A stretch of DNA of 64,000 bases, taken from assembly GCF_947242115.1 (NCBI RefSeq), contig NC_074725.1:12410511-12474510 (forward strand), read 5' to 3'. The first letter of the stretch is position 1; each line of letters opens with the position of its first letter. The notes under the pieces were generated by a model that worked only from the letters and a program-made list of their open reading frames with translations, made no database searches and was not told the origin of the DNA. This DNA comes from Biomphalaria glabrata. Its lineage: Eukaryota > Mollusca > Gastropoda > Planorbidae. A program made the translations under genes and the position numbers. Positions 11,301-22,307 of the stretch are shown here, piece by piece.

Positions 11301-14300
11301 TCCTGTGACTTTGTATCCCTGCGACTTTGTATCCCTATGACTTTGTATTCTTGATATTCTTCTATACTCATGACTTTGTATTTCTTTCAGAACTGTTGGC
11401 TTCAAGACTCTTGAAGTTGTCTAATGTCGTAGACGGAACCCGAAACACTTCAAGCTTTTGCAGAAATCCATTTGATGTCCTAAACCAGGTCCAGCGTGCT
11501 CGAAACGAGGCAACAACGACCTATTTTGGTATCTCACGCTCCAGAGCTGAAGTGGACACGCCTCAGAATGTAGACAGCCTTGAGGGCAGTCCAAAAGGAC
11601 GCCATGACAAGGATTATAGTGACGACAATTGCTCTCCCAGAATGCACTTCGACGATCTTCCGAAGCAGACGCGTGACATCACCGGCAACCAAGCGAAGTG
11701 TGAGACTTCCTGTATCTTTAGACCCTGGGAAATTAAAGACTCAACCAAGACAAACAACGGTAAGTAAACTTATCGTCTTATCTTATATAATACAGACGTT
11801 ACTTCAAAAAAGAAGATGATTACGTCCTACGCGTTATGCATCTAGTAATGCATGTTAACCAATGAATTAAATTCTGCCAAATCATTGGTTTTCCTGGCTG
11901 GCGCAGGCAACCCATTCCATGCTCTAATAACACTAGGGAAAAAGGAGCATTTGTACAAATTTGTCCTAGCATATGGAATGAGGAATGTGCCTTTCTTTTT
12001 TTGGTGTCTTTCTGGGTATTTTATTAGATTTTGTTTTTTTTTTTGTATTTGAAGATTATGGTTCAGTGTTTTATGTATAATTGCTACTTTACTTTTAAGT
12101 CTTCTATCCTGAAGGCTTTCTAATTTTAGTGATTTTACTAAAGGTGTTACTCTAGTCAAATGTGAATATTCGTTTGTTATGAATCTCACTGCTCTATTTT
12201 GTGTCTGTTCCAGTTCCTTAATGTTTTCTTGAGTTGAGGGGTCCCAAACAGAGGATGCATATTCTATCAACAGCCTAACCAAACTCATGTAACTTATGAT
12301 ATCTGTAGTTATGGCCATCAACTAATTAGAAAAAGTATTATATATTAATTGCACCTCTGTTTAGGTGAAGTAATTTAGAATAAGATAACTTAGTGTAACG
12401 GCACTGATATAGGCCTGCTGAATAATGTCTGACTTTACTTACTGAGGGGGCATTTAATAAGTTACACTTGGGTTCATTAGTCAACAGGAAACATTACAAG
12501 ATAAATTAGCTGGGGTGACCAATACAAGATAAGCACGAGGTTCAGTGCTATTTAATATCACTAAGGGTTTAAATCTGTGGCCTCTGTCCATAGCTAGATG
12601 ATGTCAGGTGTCTTGGTGATAACTGTCAGCTTATTCAGCACTATTCTACATTTCCCCATTACCTCTATTGTAATAACGTCTTGTTTTCTGTTGCGTTTTA
12701 ATGTCCGTCCTCCCTAGTGGGTCCTGTAGTTACGCTGCATACTTTACACATAGAGCTAAAGAGATTACCTCACCTTGGTTGTCGCTTCAAGGGACGTAAC
12801 TTTAAAACATTAGGATTATCTTTCTCGAACTAATAAAAGCATCACTGGGCAGAACCCTAAGGCAACTATGTTAATCCATATACATCGTTTCGTGGTCAGA
12901 GAATCGAGGAGAGTTCTCAGACTGAATCAAACTGCAATCAGGATTATTTCATTATGTTATCTTATCTTATAAAGTACAAACTTTCCTTCATAAACAAAAT
13001 ATCAGCAAGCAGTACATGTATTTATTTGTTGATCTAGTCGTGCGTGTTAGAGACTTAAACTGTAAAGTCATTGGTTTCCTGCCTGATTCACGCAACCCGT
13101 TTCGTGTTCTAGGTCTAATAGTAATAGAAAAAATAGGAACACTAGTACGAATTAGTTATGTACCTATATCTTTGTATCTTTCTGAGTATTTTATAAGGTT
13201 GTGTTTTTTTTTGTATTTTCAATTTATAGGTTAGCAATATATGAATTATTGCTACTTTACTTTTTAGTTTTCTGTCAAGAAGTGTTTCTAAATTTAGTGA
13301 TTTTCTTAATATATTTTAATCAAATTTTAAATGAGCCACTTGTTATCTCACGGCTCTGATAAGTATCTCTTCTGGTGTTTGGTATTCTTGGTATTAGAGG
13401 GATCACAAACAGAAGACGAATATTCTAATATAGATCTAACCAAAGAGCATTTTAGTATACATTGATTTTTAATAATTTCATCTATATGTAGGATTCCATA
13501 ACTTTTCATTGATTATACCACCTAGGTATTTTGAGTTTTTGGTCTGGGTAACTGGTTTACCATAAATAAGTTGTTTATTAAATTTAAAAAAATTGCTGTA
13601 TCGGTTGTCGTTCTTATGTTTACATGTGCTCGTAACTCGTCCGTAAGAATGTGTTCACGATATGTGTGTGTTGTGTTGTCATTCAGTGTATTAAAGACAT
13701 ACTTAGGCGGACATACTAAGCGGACATACTAAGCGGACATACTAAGCGGACATACTTAGGCGGACATACTAAGCGGACATACTAAGCGGACATGGTTTTC
13801 GACTCTATTCTGGTAATTTGTTCATAACGTTCTTCTTACTTCTTTTAGTCTGACTAGCTGAACATTTGTCTGTTTGGAATGACAGGCTCCAACTTGAGTC
13901 CCAGTTCTGAAATTCTTCTAATTCTCTTTATGAAATATCAATATCTTGTTGTTTTTTTTTAATTGTAATGTAATATGCAATCATCTGCAAGTCATCTAAC
14001 TTTTGTCAGTGAACTAATGCAATAAGGTTGGTCATTTATGTAAATTAGGAAGAGTAGTGGACCTAAGACAACCTTTGTAAGTGACCTACAGCTGTCTCGT
14101 TCTGAAGCCGCCAGGTGCTCTCTTTTAAGTCAGTTAAAGCAAGTTGGCGCCTAAGCTGGTATTCAAAGCATTTTCTTGGGAAACAAAAGTTACAATTCTT
14201 GGAAATTCCAGGATAGAAAATGTCAAGAAGCATTGAGCGTGTCATGAGACTAGTACAACGACTAATCGTATTTAGGCCTACCTATCCCATGGTGGCTACC

Positions 14301-17300
14301 TGATCGTGTGGTATGCGCTCTGGCTCGTTGCAACCCTGACTGCCGCCATCCTCAAGGATGTAATCATGTTCAATTCTGAAGGAACATCCGAGACATGTGA
14401 AACAAACAAATAAACATTTATTGGGTCGACCTAAAGACGTCCATATAAATCCATAATTAAATACTTTACAACAATTGAAATTCAAACTCAATATTACGGT
14501 TCTGCAGCCGAGTGCTTTATCACATGACTCAGTCCCATTCATTAGTCCAGTATTTGCCAAAACTTTTTTTTTTCAAACGGAACACTTCGTACATCCGGAG
14601 TAATTAGCGGAACACTTTGCTTATTCTTTAGGGAGGTTAATTCACGTGGTGGCCTACTAGTTAATTATTTTAGTAGTTCGTGAAACACCTATTTAGTCCT
14701 CGCGAAACACAGTTTGGGAAACACTGCATTAGTCAAAGGGTTGACATTTAACTACAGTAATAATAAAAGATAGCTTTTGTTTTTGTTCTTAAATGGTATT
14801 GATATACATTTTGTCTAACCTCCCCCTTTCCCCAAAAAATAAATACTCCAACAAAAATGTTTATTTTATTGAACAGAAATCAATATGAATCACGACAATG
14901 AAGCCTCTCCCAAACAGCTCATGCTGGCATCAACTGCATCTGCATCATCCTCCAGCCGATCAGATACCTCATCACCACAGTCATCCCCTAGGTCCACTGC
15001 ATCCATGTTACCTTTCTCACCGCCATTACCCGTGTCTCCAGAAGCATACGACAAGTCCAGCATAGCCAGGTATTATCTGTATGCTGGAGCCAAGCAAAAC
15101 TTCGGTTGGCCAGACATCACTTCCGGTTTCAACTTCAACCTGGGTGCAGCAGACTTTGGTCAGATGTCCCGCTATTTCTGCCACCCTAGAAAGGATCTCC
15201 TGTTCTCAGAGTCACCCTGGCAAAAGTGCTCTTCCTACCTGAGCGCCAACGACTACCACCTGAAAAAGGCGCGTCACGATTCGTCTGCTGACTTTTACTT
15301 AAGGCGGGAAGATGAGTTTTTACGACGCAACAGTCCGCTTGGGCGGAAGACGACATTCTTAACATCTCTTGGTGCGCTCTCAGAGTTCACTTCATCCTTC
15401 AGACCGGACGCCGCAGTAGCATCGTCCCTGGGTAACAGCATGACATCAACCTACCAGTGCGGCCAATGCCAGAAGCCGTTCAGCACCCCCCACGGCTTGG
15501 AAGTTCACGTCAGACGCGCCCATGCAGGATCAAGACCTTTTGCTTGCAATGTAAGTAGAATTCTTCTTTTAAAACCACGTTTGATTAAGATTATTGAACT
15601 TACAGGTAACATCTATCGATTCATTTGGTTAAAAAAAAAAAGATCGACTTACTTTGACTTAGTCCTTTAAGGTCTATGTCTGTTAGTGCTTGTGGCAAGA
15701 TTTTCTATTGCATAAGTACAGGAGTACAAAATCTGCGTACGAATTTAAAAATAAGGTTTGGCTTAAAAATAATTATTCTTTCTTAACGTATGAGAGAACA
15801 AATCAACATAAAATGCACAAAATATTTGTGAGCTTTATAAATAAAGTAAGAAAACAAATGACCCCTGGAGTAGTACTCACCAGTTATGTTGCTCACAAAC
15901 ATAATTAAATTACAACTAATATATATATATATATATATATAAAGATCGCGCAATATACATGTGTAATTGTTAGAAATAAAAGTACACTCTTTTTCGAATT
16001 TAGAGTTAATGTTATGCGTGCGTGCAAAGACTTATTTAATTTTTTATTTGGAAAGGTGGTACATTTAAAAAAAATTTATATTCAACGGCCCAAAAAAACT
16101 TTATATATATATTATGGATCTTATTCTATGGATAATATTTACTCAATAGTATTCAGCCTCTTTTTGTGTGTGTGTTTAAATAATTGTTTACGAAGGGGAT
16201 GGCAGCATGTCTAGAGAACATCTGTCCATAGACCGCAACGTTGAGTTTCTGTATAGGCCCACTGTATAGGCCCACTGTATAGGCCCACTATTCAGACCGG
16301 TTGGGGGTGGTTGGGGAAATGGGAGCAACGTTGGCAGAACTGTCTAGTAGAAGATTATGTACAGAATTGTAAATCAAATTTTTTAAAAATTAAGAAATCC
16401 ACCTTCCATTGTTAAGTTAGATACTTTTCAGGCCATCAATGTATATAAGCTTCATCCCTGTTTTTAGGGATTTGAATTCAAGTCACCAATGGTGCAGTAA
16501 GCTATTTAAAACTTGGCCACCATCATGCAATAGGCCTTAGTTGCGTTTCAGTACGATACAACTTTTTAATACTTAATCTGCAGACAGGATGAAACATTAC
16601 TGATCTGATAAAAAAACATTGATTTAAATAATAATAATAATAAAGTTAATTAATCCATGTTTAAATTTCTATTCTCGCTTCCTCTTTATTCTTTACCATC
16701 TGTTGCAAGGATGTCCAAGCTACGACCTGCGGACCATATCTGACTCTTGACATAGTGCTTTCCAGCCCTAAATACTTTTACCCAAAGTAAAAAAAAAAAA
16801 CCATAAAAAAACGCACGATCGATTTCATTGGGTTAGACAATGCCCTTGACACTTGTGTCGGACAAAAAAAAAACTGTTGGCCCTTATGCCGAAAAGAATG
16901 TTGGCCATCGCTAATCTGGCCCATAGGAACAACAAATGAAACACCCCGTTTCCCGTATATTTCTCTCATCTACGCCCTGAATAAGAACAACTTTTAACTA
17001 CGTCACACATGTACCTCCATTTTGCTTTTTGAATGACACCCGCCTCTGTATACCTGTAATTTAATTCTTTCGCAAAGTACAGCTCTCGAGAACAAAACAT
17101 TGTGTCAAAGTTGACATTGTACTGTACGGGTTAAACCTGTAAACAAGTTGTTGGGTAGATTCCTCCATCATTAGCCCCGTCACGGCCCAGCGATCAAACA
17201 GGGGGCGCCACTCGTAAATCCGTAATGATTGTTTTTACACGTGTGGCCCTAGCTCACTAGCTGGATGCACACGGCCAAAAAAAAAAAAACCCATTGTGGA

Positions 17301-20300
17301 TACATCTTTACAAACGAGGGTCGTCGTGATCCGCGCTATGACAAAACAATTGTTTCCGGTGTCACACGCTCAACGCACGTGCAGGTGACAGGTTGGTGGA
17401 GTTTGATTGGCCCGGTAGGCAGCGCATGCTCGAATAGATAGAAGCTTTGCCAAATAAAGCTTAGCCCAGTTAGCCATTTGTTTTATTGGAAGTCATTCAC
17501 AATTATGGTCGAATTGTCGTCAAGTGTGTGCACACAATACAATATCGACCTAATGAAGTTATACTACAGCTCTAAGATCTAGTCAGCATTGGTTAGGGCG
17601 TCGCTCTAAGCACTGCTTTTAGCTATTTGTGTACGTTTAAATGATGCTTTGAGCAGTAGCGAGCACTCCATGAACCAAATAGGTCCTTCAAGCTACCCCA
17701 CTGCGTGAAATTATTTTTTACCAGTTAAAACAGAATACATAATGTGTGTACTTTTGTCATTTTAACATTTGGCAACTTTGTCTAATCTACACATATGTTA
17801 CCTCTTTGTTACTTACTGTAGGATGCGCTTCGAGGTCTCTTTTAATACACGCTGCCTTAGAGTTGTTTTTATTTTAGTTTTTCAAAATTTGCATAAAATT
17901 AAATATTCTGTGCACTTTAATTTTTGTGTCACCTGAAGTAATGTTTTTTTTTAACAAAGGTCTCTGAGTACTATAGAAATGATGCATGTTTCAGTAAGAG
18001 ACGTTTGAATAGTTCTGAAGTACATTACATAAAAGCAACACCAATTGATCAATGATCCAGTTAAAATAGTTCATTACAAAGCGTACATCGATTCACTCTG
18101 TCCGTCTGTCTGTCTGGTAAAAAGTGTGAACACGTTATTTCTCCCACACCCATCTTAAATCAAGTTGAAATTTTGCATAATTATTTCTTGTACCTGGCAA
18201 AACAAGAATCAATAATAAAAAATAATAATTAGTCAGTCAATTAACTATTAGTAATTGATTATTTTGTTTGGTATCGAACAAGGGAAAGAAATTGTATTTG
18301 ACAGACAAGTGATAGGATCATAGCCATAACGCACTGAGAAAGCTAAAAGGATGAATTAGCGTTAAACAAAAAAACAATTGGTAAAATATTCGTAATCGCA
18401 AATTTATTAATGATAGATGAAAATGATAGATCTATTACAAATTTAATTACATGAGTGATCCAAACTAATTACACTCAATATAAGCTTTGTTTTCTTTTTA
18501 AAAGTATGTTTTAAAAATATTTGTTGTTATCAGCTATCTATTCAAAAGTAACTGTTGGGACTGGGTCTAGAACTGACTGTATAGAAGATTCGCGTTTGGA
18601 TTTATCAATAATTCACAATGAAACGATCTTCGGAAATCATGAAGCATAAAGTTTTGTCCTCTGTCTTTTCACATGCATCCAAAGACTTTATTTAGAGACT
18701 ACAATCAGTGGCGCCTGGAGGGTGCTAGACGCCCGGGCCAGCAAGGCCTGTCGTTGACACCCCCTAACCTCATTTCCCAATAGTGTGAAGAATTCATTTT
18801 TGCATACAAAACTTATATAAAAGGGAAAAAAAAACATAATGAACGTAGCGACAGGAATTTGATTATTTTGCTCTATTTTGCTTCCCATTTTTTGCTCTCC
18901 CTGCGATAATTGGTTAATTATTTGATTGATTCATGCGTTCTTAGTGACACTGAATAATAATACAAAGTTTCAAGTTACTGGATCTGATAATGGGAAGTGG
19001 AAGAAATAGTTTGTACAAGATTCTGATCCTAAGGACAAACGGAGTGGGCTGATAAAAGCTCAGGAAAAGTCTCGAGTTTCTACTTGATAGTTGAAAAATA
19101 CAATTCATTGCACCAAAAATTTTATTGATTTTCTATAATTATTATTTTCCTTTTTTATGTGAAGTCAAATGAAAATTCACTTTGAAAAAAAAAGGTTTTT
19201 TCTTTGTTTAGAAATTGTATGACAGTCGTCAAGTTAAGACTAAGTCTAAGACTACGACTAACTAAAACTAAGACTAAGACTGCTTTACTGATCCTTATGG
19301 AAATTTGTTATGATTACAAGGACTCTTTTCTCATATAAAGAATAAGAAAGCTAACCACTCTATTCTTTATTATAGGTTAATCATTTCCTTTTTTTTATTT
19401 TCATTAACAATCCCTCTGTTATCAAATATTCATCAAATGCCAGCCCCCAATATTTATTCCCCCCCCCCCCCAGCCAGTTTACTTTCAACCCTGCTATTTA
19501 GTTGTTGTTTTTCCCTTCCTCTAAGAGAATGCACTAAAACCTTTGAATGTGTTCCAGGTGTGTAACAAGACCTTTGGCCACTCTGTCAGCCTGGACCAGC
19601 ACAGGAGCATCCACAGCCAGGAGCGCAGCTTCGAGTGCCACCAGTGCGGTAAAACCTTCAAGAGGTCCTCCACCCTCAGCACCCACCTTCTCATCCACAG
19701 CGACACCCGCCCCTACCCGTGCCCGTATTGCGGGAAACGCTTCCACCAAAAGTCGGACATGAAGAAACACACGTACATACACACAGGTGAGGTGACAACC
19801 CGACGCTGCGCACTCTAGTCTGTCTTTTGGGTGTGCTTTTTTTTATGTTTAACATTCTACAGTGTCTATGGTGTGCATTCTGTGGTGCGCTTTTATTTTT
19901 TAGTGGTGCGCCTTCTGTAATGCGTTCTATAGGTTGATCATTTCTAGCGGCCCCCGAAAGGGAAATAGGCGCTATTGGTTTTGTGTGGTCTGTCTGTCCG
20001 TCCGTCCGTCCCGTTTAGATCTCGTAAACTAGAAAAGATATTGAAAATCCGCATCATGATATTTTAGACCATTCAAAGTTCTGATTCAACGGCTACTTTT
20101 ATCTTTTCTGAAACACCTAACCAAAGAATAAAACATTTTATTTTTTGGGATTTTTTTTTTTTAACTTAAGGAAATGTTTTATTCTTGAGGATTAAGAGAT
20201 TGGCCCTTTACAAAACAATTAGATCAATTAGATATTCATTATTAGACATCAGTTAGGCCAGGTTCACATCTAACTTTACCTTCACTTTCACCTATCCTTT

Positions 20301-22265
20301 GGTCTGCTGGACCGCTGGGGCACCACACGAGATCTATTAAACTTTTTTTCCATTATTTTCTGTCATTTGTCTTTGATAGAATTTCATTCTGATAATATTG
20401 AAACATGCCTTTTTACCTGCCTGGGTGGACCACATCGGGGGCCTATTTTCAGTTTGTGTTTCCACACAAACTGTCTTTGTAACCTTGTTTCTTGAGGCTT
20501 TGAATAAGAGATCAATTAGATTATCAATTAGATAATCATTATATGACATTAGTTAGGCCAGGTTTACATCTAACTTCTCTTTCACTGTCACCTATCTATT
20601 GGTCTGCTGAACCGTTGGGGCACTAAACAAAATCTGTCAACCTTCTTTCTCTGTCATTTGCCTTTGATAGAATTTCATTCGGATATTCTTTCTAAATATA
20701 TTGAAACCTGCCTCTTTACCTGCCTTGTTGGACCACTTCGGGGGCCGATTTTGAGTTTGTGTTTCCACACAAACTGTCTTTGTAACCTTGTTTCTTATGT
20801 TTAGCTTTCTTCAGTGTCTATGGTGTGCAATCTGTGGTGCGTTTTTTTTAATGGAGTACATTACTTGATGCGCTTTTTTTTTTTGTGGTGCGCCTTCTAT
20901 AATGCGTTCTATAGGTTGACATTTTTATTGTCTGAACTTTTAAGTGTGCATTTTCTGTTTTCAATTTATGGGTAATATAACTGAAACAATGAAACAATAA
21001 TGAGCTTCACTTTTCTGGGTTTTTTTTGTTTAAGTGTGAAAAAAACTAAATTAATAGCAGTAGGATTGGAACTCATGATAAAAAAGCGAGTGGTGTATAA
21101 AATAAATTAAATTGTGTCTCACTGTTTGGAATAGCATGTAGAGAGTTTTGATTTTTTTTTTACATTGTATTAAATCAATATCTCTTTAAAAGTGCAATTA
21201 AATACAAGTTTTCCTTTTTTTTTAAATATATGTTTTGATTTAGTTTTTGTTTCATTATATCAAAGTCAGTTGCAAAAAATAATTTAAAAACAACAAAACT
21301 AGCAGTTTATTCTGAGTGTGGACTGTGTGTTGTACCGAAACTTCTGCCCGATGATTAAAATTAAAAGCAAAATTACAAAGTGAGTTTGGGTTATCTTACA
21401 AACTCAGAGACGATCTATAGGTTGGCCCATGAAGAAACACCACACACAAAAGAGGTTTTTTTTTTTTTTTTTGTTTTTTTTCGAGTTGCATTTTCTCACT
21501 CAAAACGAGATATTAATACTTCGACGGTAAAAAAATATGAAGAAACGATTGGATAGCCATTAAGAAAATATACATTTGTGTATTCAGCGTAACTTGATTT
21601 TTTTTTGTTCTGTTATAATAAAGTGATTCAATCGTCTAAATTTAGATAACTCAAAGTCTGATCGTGGCTACAATACTGACTACGGTCTAATCTAATAGCC
21701 CGATGGCTATGCTGTAACAGACGGCGAAAGGTCAGACAAAATGCCAGGGTAAAGCTTTCTTCTCCCCAACACCCGCTCTACGCCACACGTCCACCCTTCA
21801 TTCTAGGAGGGAGCCGCGAACACAAGGATTTATCACCCCAATCATAAAATGGACTCGGTAAAGTTCAGCCCTTGGATCGGGCTACTCCCCAGGGGGCCTC
21901 CTTATGGTTAGTGCCGCAATTTTCTCTTCTCTTTCTCTTCTCTTTCTCTCTCCTTCTCGCCCTTGTACGACGTCCCCGCGTGCGCCCGATTTCGGAAAAT
22001 TGCCTTGCGCCCAAAGCGTTGACATTTTTGGCGTAACAACCCAGATTCATCTGGTCACTGTGGATATTGGCCATCATAGAGTTCAGATTTAGAGGGCATA
22101 GAGAAGTGGCGCAAGGGAAAGGAATGGTGTCATTAATATTTCAAAACATACATTCAAGCTTACTTCCCCTTCCCCCAGACCAGTCAGACCAGTCAGCATA
22201 GAATCAATGTCTAACAGCCGCTACACTGGAATGTGAGCAAAACTAGTTTTTTAACAATTTAGATA

Positions 22266-22307
<42 letters not shown>

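Larger units (their letters stand above)
8329..11390 (+). other. gfi1 intron 1
   Basis: GT at 8329, AG at 11389-11390. It holds half of a MITE (9127-9190), a LINE fragment (9450-9715), a poly-C run and a dispersed repeat (10012-10850). A short CTTTGTATCC(T/C) tandem repeat (about 11243-11340) lies directly before the acceptor. Confidence 0.7.
15551..19557 (+). other. gfi1 intron 3 with a candidate enhancer island
   Basis: GT at 15551, AG at 19556-19557. It holds an AT run (15921-15941), a 15-bp triplet repeat (TATAGGCCCACTG, about 16253-16290), a MITE remnant (16700-16930), an R1 copy (18035-18515) and another MITE remnant (18700-18785). The segment 17000-17460 is free of recognised repeats. 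It has a CTCF-like core, E-boxes (CACGTG, CAGGTG) and AACAATTGTT. Confidence 0.65.

Noticed and set aside
13698-13795. CRISPR-like array
   Set aside because: Units are contiguous without unique spacers, and the genome is eukaryotic; it is a minisatellite. The same applies to the other tandem arrays.
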